Positions 15,828-25,953 of a stretch of 33,288 nucleotides of DNA are shown here, piece after piece. A program made the position numbers and the translations under genes. The stretch comes from Devosia psychrophila (GTDB lineage Bacteria > Pseudomonadota > Alphaproteobacteria > Rhizobiales > Devosiaceae): the NCBI RefSeq assembly GCF_000971275.1, contig NZ_LAPV01000042.1:1-33288 (forward strand). The letters are read 5' to 3'. The notes beneath the pieces are model-generated. The model worked only from the letters and a program-made list of their open reading frames with translations, had not been told where the DNA came from and did not search any database. How positions within the stretch are numbered: the first letter of the stretch is position 1; the number at the start of each line of letters is the position of its first letter.

Positions 15828-17000
15828 ATGATGCGCTATGTTCTGGCAGTACTGGTTGGAATGCTCGTCCTGGTGGACGTGGCGCCGGCCTTTGCGCAGC
15901 AGCAGGACACCATCGTGGTGGCGCAGGAGCAGCGCCGACGGACCTTGTTCGACCTGCTGTTTGGCGAGGAACAAGCGGCACCGCCACCGGTGCAACAGCA
16001 ACCGCGGCAACAGCAACAGCGACGGCAAGCACCGGCGGTGAGCCTGCCGCCACCCAAGCCGGTTGTTGAGAAGGCAACCGACGCTACACGCCTGGCAGTA
16101 TTCGGGGATTCTTTGGCCATCGACCTGAGCCGGGCCCTCGAGCGCTTTTATGCCGAAGATCCCAATCTCGTCGTGGTTAATCAGGGCGTCAGCGATTCAG
16201 GCTTTGTGCGGACCGACTATTTCGACTGGGACAAGGCCGTTACGGAGCAGATCGCGGCGGATAGTTTCGACCTTGCCGTGGTGATGATCGGCATCAACGA
16301 CCGGCAGGAAATCAGCATCGATGGAACCAGTTATAACTCGCTGACCGCCCAGTGGACTAGTGCTTACCAAGCGCGCATCACCAGCTTTCTCGGCAAGCTG
16401 CGGGCGGCGCGCAAGCCGGTGATCTGGGTTGGCCTGCCGCCAATGTCCAAAACCGAATATTCGGCGGCGCTCAGCCAGATCAGCAATATCCAGCGGCTCG
16501 CCAGCCTGTCCGGCAGTGCAGAATTTCTTGATATCTATGAACGGTTTCTGGGAGAAGACGGCAAGTATTCTTCGCAGGGGCCGGACGTGAACGGACAGAA
16601 CGCCCGCATGCGCAAGGATGACGGTATCCACTTCTCGACCGCGGGTGCGGACAAGCTGGCCTTTTATATCAGCCAGACTATCAGCGCCGTCTATCGTGGT
16701 GGCAGCGGCGTTTCGATCGCGATAGCCGACCCGCTGGCGGGCACCGACGCGGCGGCCATGCTGCGGCCACCCTATCAGGGGCTCGGGCAAGTGCGGCTGC
16801 TTGAAGTAGCGGGCGCGGTGATCCCGATCAGCCGTGTGCCGTCGCGTGCCAGCGAGTTGCTGACCGCAACAGGTGTGGTGCCGCAAAGCGCGCCATTCTC
16901 GCTGGAAGAGTTGATGACAGCGCCGCCGGGCCGGGTCGATGCTTTCGGTCTTGGAGTTGATCCAGCAGCCCCACCTGCCATCAATCCGGGTCCGCGCTAA
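15828..17000 (+). CDS. DUF459-type SGNH/GDSL hydrolase, exported
   Basis: This 390-aa protein has a signal peptide (VLAVLVGMLVLVDVAPAFAQ) followed by a low-complexity Gln/Arg/Pro linker (about residues 47-66). The SGNH fold starts at LAVFGDSLAIDLSRALE near residue 88, with Ser of GDS as nucleophile. The G-x-N-D block is MIGINDRQ near 150, and the Asp/His pair is DDGIHFSTAG near 265. Such proteins are periplasmic esterases or acyl/acetyl hydrolases, and DUF459 members occur mainly in Hyphomicrobiales. The target is unknown. Its place after a lytic transglycosylase suggests cell-wall or polysaccharide deacylation. AAGGAAA precedes the ATG. It is convergent with hpt, with only 18 bp between them. 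Confidence 0.85.
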   Translation: MMRYVLAVLVGMLVLVDVAPAFAQQQDTIVVAQEQRRRTLFDLLFGEEQAAPPPVQQQPRQQQQRRQAPAVSLPPPKPVVEKATDATRLAVFGDSLAIDLSRALERFYAEDPNLVVVNQGVSDSGFVRTDYFDWDKAVTEQIAADSFDLAVVMIGINDRQEISIDGTSYNSLTAQWTSAYQARITSFLGKLRAARKPVIWVGLPPMSKTEYSAALSQISNIQRLASLSGSAEFLDIYERFLGEDGKYSSQGPDVNGQNARMRKDDGIHFSTAGADKLAFYISQTISAVYRGGSGVSIAIADPLAGTDAAAMLRPPYQGLGQVRLLEVAGAVIPISRVPSRASELLTATGVVPQSAPFSLEELMTAPPGRVDAFGLGVDPAAPPAINPGPR

Positions 17001-17018
17001 TCAGCCAAGTGGCTTAAA

Positions 17019-17558
17019 CTATTCGTTAAAGCGGACGGCTCCGATGTGGGGGAGGTTACGATTGCGCTGGCCGTAATCGATGCCATAGCCGACGACGAAT
17101 TTATCGGGGATATCAAAGCCGACCCAGCGCGCCTTGACGTCGGTTTCGCGGCGGCTCGGCTTGTTGAGCAGGGCGCAAACCTCCATGCGGGCCGGATGGC
17201 GGGTCTCGAGGATTTCTAGAACGTGCTTGAGCGTGTAGCCGGTATCGACGATGTCCTCGACGACCAGCACGTCGCGGCCGGCGATCTCGCCGCGCAAGTC
17301 CTTGAGGATGCGCACTTCGCGGGAGGATTCCATGGCATTGCCATAGGAGGAAGCCTCCATGAAATCGACTTCCACGGGCAGGTCCAGTTCGCGCACAAGA
17401 TCGGCGATGAAGATGAACGAGCCGCGCAACAGGCCAACGACGACGAGTTTGTCGGTGTCGGAATAATAGGTGGATATGTCTTTGGCGAGAGCCTCGACGC
17501 GGGCCGCGATGGCCTTGGCGGAGATCAGTTCATCGACGATGTAGGGCTTCTGGGACAT
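17019..17558 (-). CDS. hpt: Hypoxanthine phosphoribosyltransferase
   Basis: This purine salvage enzyme joins hypoxanthine (and guanine) to PRPP, giving IMP or GMP. It has 179 aa. The PRPP-binding motif [14 protein letters not shown] is at about residues 95-108. The flexible-loop region MEASSYGN near 68 and the C-terminal [25 protein letters not shown], which holds the purine base, are both intact. It stands as a single gene. Upstream (17559-17794) there is only the REP-like pair and then gltD on the same strand. Confidence 0.94.
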   Translation of the reverse strand: MSQKPYIVDELISAKAIAARVEALAKDISTYYSDTDKLVVVGLLRGSFIFIADLVRELDLPVEVDFMEASSYGNAMESSREVRILKDLRGEIAGRDVLVVEDIVDTGYTLKHVLEILETRHPARMEVCALLNKPSRRETDVKARWVGFDIPDKFVVGYGIDYGQRNRNLPHIGAVRFNE

Positions 17559-17664
17559 GGCGAATCCGGGTCACGCGAGGTGCGGGATTGTTAGCAGACT
17601 GTTAGCTTTGAGAGTAGCGGGGTGCGGTTGCGAAGTGAGTGGCGAAGGGGAGTTTTTGATGGGG

Positions 17665-17782
17665 TACCCCCTCCTAGCCTCCCCCTGATAGGGGGAGGGA
17701 CTTCATCCAGTTTTTGGCACCATGTTGCCTAACCCGCCAGCCAGATCCCTCCCCCTTTTCAGGGGGAGGCTAGGTGGGGGTA
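17665..17782. repeat. Paired, inverted REP-like units between gltD and hpt
   Basis: The left unit 17665-17700 starts TACCCCCTCCTAGCCTCCCC and contains CTCCCCCTGATAGGGGGAG. The right unit 17746-17782 is nearly its reverse complement, with CTCCCCCTTTTCAGGGGGAG and a GGCTAGGTGGGGGTA tail. Each unit is itself a hairpin, and the pair can fold as one large stem. Closely similar pairs occur at 31867-31983, 28345-28438 and 19294-19392. Confidence 0.8.
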
Positions 17783-17794
17783 TTCTTGCTTCCC

Positions 17795-19222
17795 TTACCT
17801 GGGCAAGTCGGTCTTGCCCATCAGGTCGTAGTCGATGGAGCGGGCGGCCTGGCGGCCTTCGCGTATGGCCCAGACGACCAGGGACTGGCCACGGCGCATG
17901 TCGCCAGCGGCGTAGACCTTGGATACGGTGGTCTTGTAGCTCATCGTGTCGGCGAAGAGGTTGCCGCGCTTGTCCATCTCGGCGCCGAGTTGGGCCAGCA
18001 TGCCTTCGTAGATCGGCGAGGCGAAGCCGATGGCCATCAGGACCAGGTCGGCCTTGATGACGAATTCGGTACCGGGGATGGGCTGGCGCTTGCGATCGAC
18101 GCGGGCGCATTCGACGCCGGTGACCTGGCCCTTGGCATTGCCGATGATCTTCATGGTGCCGGCAGCAAATTCGCGGATGGCACCCTCGGCTTGCGACGAG
18201 GACGTGCGCATCTTGACCGCCCAGTTGGGCCAGTTGGTCAGCTTGTTTTCGAGTTCGGGCGGCATGGCGCGAACGTCGAGCTGGGTGACGGCGATGGCGC
18301 CCTGGCGGAAGCTGGTGCCGACGCAATCGGATGCGGTATCGCCGCCGCCGACCACGACGACATGCTTGCCGGCGGCGGTGAGCTGGACCTGATCGGACAC
18401 ATCCTCGCCGCCGAGGCGACGGTTCTGCTGCACGAGGAATGGCATGGCGTAGTGTACGCCGTTGAGATGGGTGCCTTCGCTATCCACATCACGCGGCTTT
18501 TCCGAGCCGCCGCAAAGCAGCACTGCGTCATGCTTGCGCTGCAGATCGGACAAAGGCGTGGTGACGCCGACGTTGACGCCATAGTGGAAGGTGACGCCTT
18601 CGGCTTCCATCTGGGTAACGCGGAAGTCGATGTGGTCCTTCTCCATCTTGAAGTCGGGAATGCCGTAGCGCATCAAGCCGCCAGCTTTTGGCTCGCGCTC
18701 ATAGAGGTGAACGTCGTGCCCGGCACGGGCGAGCTGCTGGGCGGCGGCCATGCCGGCCGGACCGGAGCCGACGATGGCGACGGACTTGCCGGTTTTGGTG
18801 GCCGAAATCTGCGGCTTGACCCAGCCATTGCGGATGGCGCGATCGGCGATGGCCTGCTCGACCGTCTTGATGGCGACGGGCGCGTCTTCGAGGTTGAGCG
18901 TGCAGGCCTCCTCGCAGGGTGCGGGGCAGATGCGGCCGGTGAATTCGGGGAAGTTGTTGGTGGAATGGAGGTTGCGCGCAGCCTCCTCCCAGTCGTTGTT
19001 ATAGACGAGGTCGTTCCAGTCGGGGATCTGGTTGTTGACCGGACAGCCGGTATCGCCGTGACAGAAGGGCACGCCGCAATCCATGCAGCGCGCCGCCTGG
19101 TCGACGATGCGGCCTTCGCTCATCGGGATGGTGAACTCGCCGAAATGGCGGATGCGATCGGAGGCCGGTTCGTACCGGGGGTCTTCGCGCTCGATCTCGA
19201 GAAAGCCTGTTACCTTACCCAT
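17795..19222 (-). CDS. gltD: Glutamate synthase (NADPH) small subunit
   Basis: This 475-aa FAD protein passes electrons from NADPH to the large subunit GltB for glutamate synthesis from glutamine and 2-oxoglutarate. The N-terminal Fe-S region has [19 protein letters not shown] (about residues 47-65) and [11 protein letters not shown] (about 103-113). The FAD site is [18 protein letters not shown] near 150, and the NADPH site is [14 protein letters not shown] near 290. ATG 19222 is chosen over an upstream frame start at 19279 because GGGAG precedes it by 9 nt and the protein then begins [12 protein letters not shown], as in homologs. It lies 207 bp downstream of gltB, with a REP-like pair in between. 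Confidence 0.96.
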   Translation of the reverse strand: MGKVTGFLEIEREDPRYEPASDRIRHFGEFTIPMSEGRIVDQAARCMDCGVPFCHGDTGCPVNNQIPDWNDLVYNNDWEEAARNLHSTNNFPEFTGRICPAPCEEACTLNLEDAPVAIKTVEQAIADRAIRNGWVKPQISATKTGKSVAIVGSGPAGMAAAQQLARAGHDVHLYEREPKAGGLMRYGIPDFKMEKDHIDFRVTQMEAEGVTFHYGVNVGVTTPLSDLQRKHDAVLLCGGSEKPRDVDSEGTHLNGVHYAMPFLVQQNRRLGGEDVSDQVQLTAAGKHVVVVGGGDTASDCVGTSFRQGAIAVTQLDVRAMPPELENKLTNWPNWAVKMRTSSSQAEGAIREFAAGTMKIIGNAKGQVTGVECARVDRKRQPIPGTEFVIKADLVLMAIGFASPIYEGMLAQLGAEMDKRGNLFADTMSYKTTVSKVYAAGDMRRGQSLVVWAIREGRQAARSIDYDLMGKTDLPR

Positions 19223-19293
19223 GGCTTGTCTCCCTGGAATTGATGTTGGTGCGTTGGGTGTGGCCCCAGATCGAGTCACGAGCGCCGGACGGT

Positions 19294-19392
19294 ACCTCCC
19301 CCTTGACGGTGGAGGCTAGGTGGGGGTGGCGGTTAGACCCGATATTTGGGCCAAACGTCCCCCTCCCTGACCCTCCCCGCAAGGGGGAGGGT
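19294..19392. repeat. REP-like pair inside the gltB-gltD gap
   Basis: Units at 19294-19328 (CCTCCCCCTTGACGGTGGAGG with a CTAGGTGGGGGT tail) and 19358-19392 (CCCTCCCCGCAAGGGGGAGG) lie between the two glutamate synthase genes, which are on the same strand. A hairpin here could stabilise the upstream gltB message or reduce gltD transcription. That is inference from known REP behaviour. Confidence 0.7.
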
Positions 19393-19429
19393 GTCGACTG
19401 GGATACCGGGTTCAAGTTTCCAAGCGCCA

Positions 19430-22400
19430 TCATTCCGCTGCCACGCCCATGCCGCCGGTGGCGCGTTTCTTTTCCATTTCGCGCAGGGCACGGCGGTATT
19501 CGACCGGCATGACTTTTACGAATTTGGGACGCATTTCGACCCAGTGGTCGAGGATGTATTTGGCGCGGGCCGAGCCGGTGTAGTGCAGGTGGTTGGAAAT
19601 GAGCTGGTGCAGACGCTCGTCGTCATGCTTGCTCATGTCGCCGGAAATGTCGACGCGGCCATGCCACTCGAGGTCGCCACCGTGGTGGTGAACCTTTTGC
19701 ATGAGGGCTTCTTCTTCGGGCACGGGCTCGAGTTCGACCATGGCCAGGTTGCAGCGTTCGCGGAAGGTTTCGTCTTCATCTAGGACGTAGGCGACGCCGC
19801 CGCTCATGCCGGCTGCGAAGTTGCGGCCGGTGGGGCCGATGACGACGACGACGCCGCCGGTCATGTATTCGCAGCCGTGATCGCCGGTGCCTTCGACGAC
19901 CGCGATGGCGCCGGAGTTGCGCACGGCGAAGCGTTCGCCGGCAAAGCCGTGGAAGTAGCATTCGCCGGCAATGGCGCCATACAGCACGGTGTTGCCGACG
20001 ATGATCGACTTGGACGGATCAAAGCTGGCCTTGCCGGAAGGACGCACGACAATGCGGCCACCTGACAGACCCTTGCCGACATAGTCGTTGGCGTCGCCCA
20101 CCATGTCGATGGAGATGCCTCGGGCAAGGAAGGCGCCAAACGATTGCCCGGCAGTGCCGGTCAGCTTTATCGAGATGGTGTCGTCGGGCAGGCCTTCATG
20201 GCCATACTTGCGGGCAAGGGCGCCCGACAGCATGGCGCCGGCCGAACGGTCCCTGCTGCGGATCGGCATTTCGATCTGTACCGGGGTGCCGTTTTCCAGC
20301 GCTGGCTGGGCCAGTTCGATCAGCTTGCGATCAAGCACGGCGTCGAGGTGATGGTTCTGGAACTCGGAGTGATACAGCGTGTCGCCGCCGATGGGCTCGG
20401 GCTTGTAGATCAGCTTGGAAAAATCGACGCCGTCGCTCTTCCAGTAGTCGGCCATCTTGCGCTGGTCGAGCAGGTCGGACCGGCCGGTAAGTTCGCGCAT
20501 GGTGCGGGCGCCCATGGCAGCCATGAGGCCGCGAAGTTCTTCGGCGATGAAGAAGAAGTAGTTGATGACGTGCTCGGGCGTGCCTTTGAAACGCTTGCGC
20601 AACACAGGGTCCTGGGTGGCGACGCCAACGGGACATGTGTTGAGATGGCACTTGCGCATCATAATGCAGCCTGCGGCGATAAGGGGCGCGGTAGAAAAGC
20701 CGAATTCGTCAGCGCCGAGCAGGGCACCGATCAGCACGTCACGACCGGTCTTGAGGCCGCCATCGACCTGCAGGACGACACGCGAGCGCAGGCGGTTCAG
20801 CACCAGCGTCTGGTGGGTTTCGGCGAGGCCGATTTCCCACGGGCCGCCGGCATGCTTGAGCGAGGTCAGTGGCGACGCGCCGGTGCCGCCATCATAGCCC
20901 GAGACGGTGATGTGATCGGCGCGGGCCTTGGCAACGCCAGCCGCAACCGTGCCGACGCCGACTTCGGAGACCAGCTTGACCGAGATATCGGCCTGCTCGT
21001 TGACGTTTTTCAGGTCGTAGATCAGCTGGGCGAGGTCTTCGATGGAATAGATGTCGTGATGCGGCGGCGGCGAAATCAGGCCAACGCCGGGGGTGGAGTG
21101 ACGCGTCTTGGCGACGACCCAGTCGACCTTGTGGCCCGGCAACTGGCCGCCTTCGCCGGGCTTGGCACCCTGCGCGACCTTGATCTGGAGCTGGTCGGCA
21201 TTGACCAGATATTCGGTGGTGACGCCGAAACGGCCCGAGGCGATCTGCTTGATGGCCGAGCGCATCGGGTTTTGCGACCCGTTGGCCAGCGGCTTGTAGC
21301 GGTCGGGCTCTTCGCCGCCTTCACCGGTGTTGGACTTGCCGCCGATCTGGTTCATGGCGATGGCCAGCGTCGTATGGGCCTCGCGGCTGATCGATCCGAA
21401 GGACATGGCGCCGGTGACGAAACGCTTGACGATCTCGACGGCCGGCTCGACTTCGTCGAGTGAAACGGCTTCGCCGATCGGCTTGATCTCAAGCAGGTTG
21501 CGGATGGCCAGATAGCCGTTTTCACCGGAATTCACGCGGTCGGCAAAGCTGTTGTAGCGATCCTGGGCGGTTTCGGGGCTTTCATCGCGAGTGCGGACGG
21601 CGTGCTGCAGGTCGGCCACCACGTCGGGGGACCAGGCGTGCTTTTCGCCGCGGATGCGATAGGCATATTCGCCGCCGATATCGAGCGCCTTGCGCAGCAC
21701 GATATCGTCGCCAAAAGCGTCGCGATGGCGGCGCACGGTTTCCTCGGAGACTTCGGCGAGGCCAACGCCTTCGATGGTGGTGGCGGTGCCAAAGAAGAAG
21801 CGCTTGACGAATTCGGTCTTGAGGCCGACGGCGTCGAAAATCTGGGCACCGCAATAGGACTGGTAGGTCGAGATGCCCATCTTGGACATGACCTTGAGCA
21901 GGCCCTTACCGACCGACTTGATGTAGCGATAGACCACTTCGTGGGCATCGACTTCGGCCGGGAATTCGCCTTCGGCATGCAGGGCGCCGAGGGCTTCGAA
22001 GGCCAGATAGGGGTTGATGGCTTCGGCGCCGTAGCCGGCCAGCATGGCGAAGTGGTGCATCTCGCGGGCTTCGCCGGTTTCGACGACGAGGCCGGACGAG
22101 GTGCGCAGACCCTTGCGGATCAGGTGGTGATGCACGGCGGCGGTGGCCAGCAACGCGGGAATGGCAATGCGGTCGGCGGCGACGAGGCGATCGCTGAGCA
22201 CGATGATGTTGTACTCACCGGCAATGGCGGCTTCGGCCTGGTCGGAGATCGACTTTATAGCCGCTTCCATGCCGGCCGCGCCCATATCGGCGGGGTAGGT
22301 GATGTCGATAGTGCGGGTCTTGAAGTGGTTGTCTTCCATGTCACCGATGGCGCGGATCTTTTCGAGATCCTCGTTGGTGAGAATGGGCTGGCGCACTTCG

Positions 22401-24157
22401 AGACGCTTTTCCTTGGAGACGCCTTCGAGATCGAAAATGTTCGGACGCGGGCCGATGAAGCTGACGAGCGACATCACCGATTCCTCGCGGATCGGATCGA
22501 TCGGCGGGTTGGTGACCTGAGCGAAGTTCTGCTTGAAATAGGTGTAGAGGAGCTTGGACTTGTTGCTCAGCGCTGACAAAGGCGTGTCGGTGCCCATTGA
22601 GCCGACGGCTTCCTGGCCGGTGGTGGCCATGGGCGCCATCAGGATCTTGATGTCTTCCTGGGTATAGCCAAACGCCTGCATGCGATCGAGCAGCGACTCC
22701 GACGTTACCGGCGCCTTGGGTTCGGTCTCGGGCAGGTCTTCGAGCACGATCTGGCTACGGGCGAGCCATTCGGCATAGGGGTTTTTGGTGGCGAGGGTAC
22801 GCTTGATCTCTTCGTCGGAGATGATGCGGCCTTCTTCCAGATCGAGCAGCAGCATGCGGCCCGGCTGCAGGCGCCAGCGCTCGACGATGTCCTCGTCGGG
22901 AATATCGAGCACGCCCGATTCCGAGGCGAGGACGACGTGGCCTTCCTTGGTGACGAGGTAGCGGGCAGGGCGCAGGCCGTTGCGGTCCAGCGTCGCGACG
23001 ACGTAACGGCCATCCGACAATGACATGGCGGCGGGGCCGTCCCACGGCTCCATCAGAGCGGCGTGGTACTGATAGAAGGCGCGGCGCGTCTCATCCATCA
23101 GCGGATTGCCGGCCCAGGCTTCAGGGATCAGCATCATCGCTGCATGCGGCAGCGAATAGCCGCCGCGTACGAGGAATTCGAGCGCGTTGTCAAAGCATGC
23201 GGTGTCGGACTGGCCCTCGTAGGAGATCGGCCAGATCTTGGTGATGTCGTCGCCGAACAGGGGCGAGGACACCGATGCCTGGCGGGCAGCCATCCAGTTG
23301 ACGTTGCCACGGATGGTGTTGATTTCACCATTGTGGGTGGTCATGCGGTAGGGGTGCGCCAGCTTCCAGCTTGGGAAGGTGTTGGTCGAGAAACGCTGGT
23401 GGACAAGCGCAATGGCCGATTCGAAGCTTTCGTCCGACAGGTCGGAATAGAAGGCCTTGAGCTGGTAGGCGAGGAACATGCCCTTGTAGACCACGGTGCG
23501 GGCGCTCATCGACACGACATAGAAGCCGTTGTCGGAATTGCTCTCGGGTACGGCGGCATAGACGGTGTTGGAGATGACCTTGCGGACGATCAGCAGCTTG
23601 CGCTCGAACTGGTCGAGGCTGAGCCCTTCGGGCCGAGCGATAACCATCTGCTCGATGATCGGCTGGGTTGCTATAACGCCTTCCGAAAGCGCGGAATTGT
23701 CGAAGGGGACCTTGCGCTCACCCAGCATGGTCAGGCCTTCACGCTCAAGGCATGCATGTACCACTGCGGCGACGCGATCGCGCAGGCCGGGCGTGTTTGG
23801 GTAAAACAGCATGGCCGCGGCGTAGTGATGCTTTTCGGGCAGCTCGAAAGCCATGACCTTCTTGAAGAAGGCATGCGGCGTCTGCACCAGGATGCCGGCA
23901 CCATCGCCCATCAGGGGATCGGCACCGACGGCGCCGCGATGTTCGAGGTTCTCGAGAATTTCGAGACCGCGCTCGACCACTTCGTGGCTGGGCTTGTTCT
24001 TGATGTTGGCGATCATGCCGATGCCGCAGGCATCATGCTCGTTGGCCGGATCGTATAGACCCTGGGCTGGCGGGCGGCCGGTAGCGGCGATCAGGGTTTT
24101 GCGAGTATCGGCCTGTGTGGTGTCCGGAGAAAGCTGTCCGTTCCGCTCGTGTGCCAT
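19430..24157 (-). CDS. gltB: Glutamate synthase (NADPH) large subunit
   Basis: This 1575-aa catalytic subunit takes the amide of glutamine onto 2-oxoglutarate. It has a 43-residue propeptide, then Cys44 (HDACGIGM), the class II amidotransferase nucleophile exposed after cleavage. The amidotransferase domain runs to about residue 440. A central domain follows, then the FMN barrel with [12 protein letters not shown] and the 3Fe-4S cluster motif [15 protein letters not shown] near residue 1150. A C-terminal GXGXG beta-helix contains [26 protein letters not shown] 24157 is chosen because GAGGATAT lies just upstream and earlier in-frame codons add only nine unlikely residues. It is followed by gltD after 207 bp. 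Nitrogen control is usual for this operon, but I see no clear operator. Confidence 0.97.
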   Translation of the reverse strand: MAHERNGQLSPDTTQADTRKTLIAATGRPPAQGLYDPANEHDACGIGMIANIKNKPSHEVVERGLEILENLEHRGAVGADPLMGDGAGILVQTPHAFFKKVMAFELPEKHHYAAAMLFYPNTPGLRDRVAAVVHACLEREGLTMLGERKVPFDNSALSEGVIATQPIIEQMVIARPEGLSLDQFERKLLIVRKVISNTVYAAVPESNSDNGFYVVSMSARTVVYKGMFLAYQLKAFYSDLSDESFESAIALVHQRFSTNTFPSWKLAHPYRMTTHNGEINTIRGNVNWMAARQASVSSPLFGDDITKIWPISYEGQSDTACFDNALEFLVRGGYSLPHAAMMLIPEAWAGNPLMDETRRAFYQYHAALMEPWDGPAAMSLSDGRYVVATLDRNGLRPARYLVTKEGHVVLASESGVLDIPDEDIVERWRLQPGRMLLLDLEEGRIISDEEIKRTLATKNPYAEWLARSQIVLEDLPETEPKAPVTSESLLDRMQAFGYTQEDIKILMAPMATTGQEAVGSMGTDTPLSALSNKSKLLYTYFKQNFAQVTNPPIDPIREESVMSLVSFIGPRPNIFDLEGVSKEKRLEVRQPILTNEDLEKIRAIGDMEDNHFKTRTIDITYPADMGAAGMEAAIKSISDQAEAAIAGEYNIIVLSDRLVAADRIAIPALLATAAVHHHLIRKGLRTSSGLVVETGEAREMHHFAMLAGYGAEAINPYLAFEALGALHAEGEFPAEVDAHEVVYRYIKSVGKGLLKVMSKMGISTYQSYCGAQIFDAVGLKTEFVKRFFFGTATTIEGVGLAEVSEETVRRHRDAFGDDIVLRKALDIGGEYAYRIRGEKHAWSPDVVADLQHAVRTRDESPETAQDRYNSFADRVNSGENGYLAIRNLLEIKPIGEAVSLDEVEPAVEIVKRFVTGAMSFGSISREAHTTLAIAMNQIGGKSNTGEGGEEPDRYKPLANGSQNPMRSAIKQIASGRFGVTTEYLVNADQLQIKVAQGAKPGEGGQLPGHKVDWVVAKTRHSTPGVGLISPPPHHDIYSIEDLAQLIYDLKNVNEQADISVKLVSEVGVGTVAAGVAKARADHITVSGYDGGTGASPLTSLKHAGGPWEIGLAETHQTLVLNRLRSRVVLQVDGGLKTGRDVLIGALLGADEFGFSTAPLIAAGCIMMRKCHLNTCPVGVATQDPVLRKRFKGTPEHVINYFFFIAEELRGLMAAMGARTMRELTGRSDLLDQRKMADYWKSDGVDFSKLIYKPEPIGGDTLYHSEFQNHHLDAVLDRKLIELAQPALENGTPVQIEMPIRSRDRSAGAMLSGALARKYGHEGLPDDTISIKLTGTAGQSFGAFLARGISIDMVGDANDYVGKGLSGGRIVVRPSGKASFDPSKSIIVGNTVLYGAIAGECYFHGFAGERFAVRNSGAIAVVEGTGDHGCEYMTGGVVVVIGPTGRNFAAGMSGGVAYVLDEDETFRERCNLAMVELEPVPEEEALMQKVHHHGGDLEWHGRVDISGDMSKHDDERLHQLISNHLHYTGSARAKYILDHWVEMRPKFVKVMPVEYRRALREMEKKRATGGMGVAAE

Positions 24158-24618
24158 GATGATATCCTCGCTGGTTGATCGCACCCGTTGCCGGGCTTGG
24201 TTCGCTATATCGTGTGCATCCTGATGTTGCCGGATTGCCGGCCCGCTGGATGCAGTCTTGTCCTCTGGTGGGCGCGTTGGCTATGCGGGTCGTACACAGT
24301 ACGGCTCGAGAGAGCAAATACGTCCATTATAGGAGAGTGGCGCTGCATCCAAATGGCCACCCAAACTTCGGGTCACATGTTGACCCCGCCTATCCGTTTC
24401 CACTCATCTAGAGTGGGCCAGCCGGACCAGCGTGCGCGCTTGCCGCGGAGAGCGGGGCGACGCGTCAGATAGGACAGTCGTGCTGCCCTAACATTCCCAC
24501 ATTTGCATAATTCCAAACTGGGAGCAAGCGGCTTTGCTTTGCCGGGAATATGAAAAATAGGACTTTGCCGATATTTTTGTAGGAGAGCGTAGGAGTTATG
24601 TCGCGTATTGGCACGGAA
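24158..24618. other. Gene-free leader/promoter region upstream of gltB
   Basis: About 460 bp lie between the gltB start and the dps terminator. I see no coding frame with family features and no recognisable riboswitch. The part from about 24490 to 24600 is visibly more AT-rich than its surroundings (for example TGAAAAATAGG and GATATTTTTGTAGG) and is the likeliest place for the gltB promoter. I could not identify a convincing -35/-10 pair or an NtrC-type site. Confidence 0.4.
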
Positions 24619-24648
24619 AAGGGCGCATTTCCGGTGAAATGCGCCCTT
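24619..24648 (-). terminator. Intrinsic terminator of dps
   Basis: AAGGGCGCATTT and AAATGCGCCCTT form a perfect 12-bp stem with a 6-nt loop. On the minus strand the stem runs into TTCCG, so the T-tract is short, but the position about 27 bp past the dps stop suits a terminator. Confidence 0.75.
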
Positions 24649-24674
24649 AAGGCTGTCTGATAGCTGTTCGAATC

Positions 24675-25148
24675 CTATTCGAGATGGGATTTGATGAACC
24701 AGAGGTCCTTGTCGAGCTCGCGCGAGAAGGCGGTGAGGATGTCGGCTGCGTCGGCGTCGCCGGCTTCATCGGTGGCGTCGATATCCTCGCGTACCTGGTT
24801 TGCTAGCGTGGCAAAGCGGTCGGCTAGAGCCGCGAGATGGTCGGGGACCTTGCGGATATCGGTGGGATAGGGGGCAAGCTTGGTCGACTTGGCGACGACC
24901 TGGCTGGTGCCGAGGGCAATGCCGTCGAGCTGGGCAACGCGCTCGGCGATGGCATCAATGTGGACATCGATGGCGGCACGGATCGGATCGAGCATCTCAT
25001 GCACGGCGATAAACTGGATGCCCTTCAAGTTCCAATGCGCCTGCTTGACGATCAGCGCCAGATCGATGGCGTCGGCGAGGCGGGCATTCAGAATATCAAT
25101 GACGGTGGATTTGCCGTTGCCTTCAATGGCGATGGATGGGGTTTTCAT
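24675..25148 (-). CDS. dps: Dps family DNA-protecting ferritin-like protein
   Basis: This 157-aa protein forms a dodecamer that oxidises and stores iron and can coat DNA under stress. The ferroxidase signature is visible: KQAHWNLKG with His near residue 40, HEMLDPIRAAIDVHID around residues 51-66, then AERVAQLDG, giving the His, Asp and Glu ligands shared across subunits. The C-terminal helix ends DKDLWFIKSHLE, the usual Dps ending. AAGGA lies 8 nt before the ATG. The gene is bounded upstream by a strong terminator (25248-25276) and downstream by its own hairpin, so it is a single-gene unit next to the heat-shock gene. An OxyR or Fur site is expected but not identified. Confidence 0.93.
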   Translation of the reverse strand: MKTPSIAIEGNGKSTVIDILNARLADAIDLALIVKQAHWNLKGIQFIAVHEMLDPIRAAIDVHIDAIAERVAQLDGIALGTSQVVAKSTKLAPYPTDIRKVPDHLAALADRFATLANQVREDIDATDEAGDADAADILTAFSRELDKDLWFIKSHLE

Positions 25149-25247
25149 TAGGGGGAGTCCTTGTGACGCTGGGAATTGTTAGAGTCTCAACTGGTTTGGT
25201 GGGCAGGGGTTCCGGAGAAGTGGAAATTGTGAGTGGGACGATCGCCC

Positions 25248-25276
25248 AAAAAAACACCCCGGCAGAGCCGAGGGTG
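25248..25276 (-). terminator. Intrinsic terminator between hsp20 and dps
   Basis: On the minus strand CACCC-T-CGGC, loop TCT, GCCGGGGTG forms a stem of nine pairs with one bulged T. It is followed directly by seven T. It insulates dps from hsp20 read-through. It lies about 105 bp past the hsp20 stop, after a shorter palindromic element. Confidence 0.85.
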
Positions 25277-25322
25277 CGGTGTGGATCGTGCGCGCTGATA
25301 ATCTGGGCCATTCGAGCGTAGC

Positions 25323-25366
25323 TCTCATGGCCTAGAAGCCTAAAATCGCTCCACCGGAGCGATTTT
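25323..25366. repeat. TCTCATGGCC-palindrome element, copy 2
   Basis: TCTCATGGCC at 25323-25332 is followed, 19 bp from its start, by AAAATCGCTCC / GGAGCGATTTT with loop ACC, a perfect 11-bp stem. It is homologous to copy 1 at 11186-11229, with paired substitutions in the outer stem. It lies 17 bp past the hsp20 stop codon and could also end hsp20 transcription. Confidence 0.75.
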
Positions 25367-25382
25367 GCGCAAGCGCCGGCTT

Positions 25383-25835
25383 CTAGTTAACCGAGTTGTC
25401 CTCGATGGTCGGGGTGCTACCGTTGATCTGGATGGAGCGGGGCTTCTTGCTTTCTGGCAGTTCGCGCTTCAGTTCCAAATGCAGCAGGCCGTTTTCGAGC
25501 GATGCGCCGTGGACCTCGACATAGTCGGCAAGCTGGAAACGCAGCTCAAAGGCGCGTTCGGCAATGCCGCGGTGGAGGAATTCACGGGTCTTGTCGGCAT
25601 CGGCCGCCTTGGCGCCCTTGATCACCAGGTTGTTTTCCTTGGTCTCGATGGCGATGTCGCCATTGGCAAAGCCCGCGACGGCGATCGAGATGCGGTAGGC
25701 GTCTTCGCCGGTGCGCTCGATATTGTAGGGAGGATAGGTCTTGGCTTCCTGGCCGACGAGGGTATCGAGACGGTTGAAGACGCGGTCAAAACCGACAGTC
25801 GAGCGATAGAAGGGGGAAAAATCGATGGTCTGCAT
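25383..25835 (-). CDS. Small heat-shock protein, Hsp20/IbpA family
   Basis: This 150-aa ATP-independent chaperone binds unfolding proteins in the cytoplasm. An N-terminal arm with DFSPFYRSTVGFDRVFNRLD is followed by the alpha-crystallin domain (about residues 35-125), with YRISIAVAGFANGDIAIETKENNLVIKG and FLHRGIAERAFELRFQLADYVEVHGA. The C-terminal extension contains the I-x-I motif (SIQIN) used in oligomer assembly. ATG 25835 is preferred over GTG 25841 because GGAG is 9 nt upstream and MQTIDFSPFYRS matches rhizobial IbpA-like proteins. An RpoH-type promoter and a ROSE-like RNA thermometer precede it. Confidence 0.94.
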   Translation of the reverse strand: MQTIDFSPFYRSTVGFDRVFNRLDTLVGQEAKTYPPYNIERTGEDAYRISIAVAGFANGDIAIETKENNLVIKGAKAADADKTREFLHRGIAERAFELRFQLADYVEVHGASLENGLLHLELKRELPESKKPRSIQINGSTPTIEDNSVN

Positions 25836-25838
25836 AGT

Positions 25839-25907
25839 CACATTCTCCGTAAAGCAACGTGGATGTCCCGGTGGTCTCGGACAGCGCTCCCAGCATTAGG
25901 CAAGCGC
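25839..25907 (-). promoter_or_regulatory. ROSE-like RNA thermometer in the hsp20 5' leader
   Basis: Three adjacent hairpins can be drawn on the minus strand. Hairpin I (25884-25907) has GCGCT pairing with AGCGC. Hairpin II (25864-25883) has TGTCC pairing with GGACA. Hairpin III (25839-25861) is CACGTT-G-CTT, loop TACG, GAG-AATGTG. Hairpin III buries the GGAG ribosome site, and TTGCT carries a G opposite it that would bulge, the hallmark of ROSE elements. ROSE leaders repress rhizobial small heat-shock genes until the helix melts. The structure was drawn by hand, not computed. Confidence 0.75.
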
Positions 25908-25953
25908 CAGATTTCGAGCTCGGGGTTCCCGGAAAGTCCGGCGAACAGCTGAA

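Noticed and set aside
17665..17782. CRISPR-like repeated sequence
   Set aside because: The repeats are palindromic REP-like units in inverted pairs, not direct repeats with regular unique spacers, and no cas genes are present.
17774..19243. 489-codon plus-strand frame antisense to gltD
   Set aside because: gltD on the other strand has complete Fe-S and nucleotide-binding motifs. The antisense product has no recognisable domain.
20144..21463. 439-codon plus-strand frame antisense to gltB
   Set aside because: It mirrors the FMN-binding part of gltB, which is clearly the real gene. The product is Gly/Ala/Val/Asp-rich with no motifs.
24158..24618. Possible riboswitch or glutamine-sensing leader before gltB
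   Set aside because: I could not draw a conserved aptamer or any anti-terminator/terminator pair facing gltB. Length alone is not evidence.
24598..24660. 20-codon frame with a ribosome-site-like AGGAG, overlapping the dps terminator
   Set aside because: Most of it is the terminator stem read in frame, and the AGGAG is only 2 nt from the ATG, too close for a good start.
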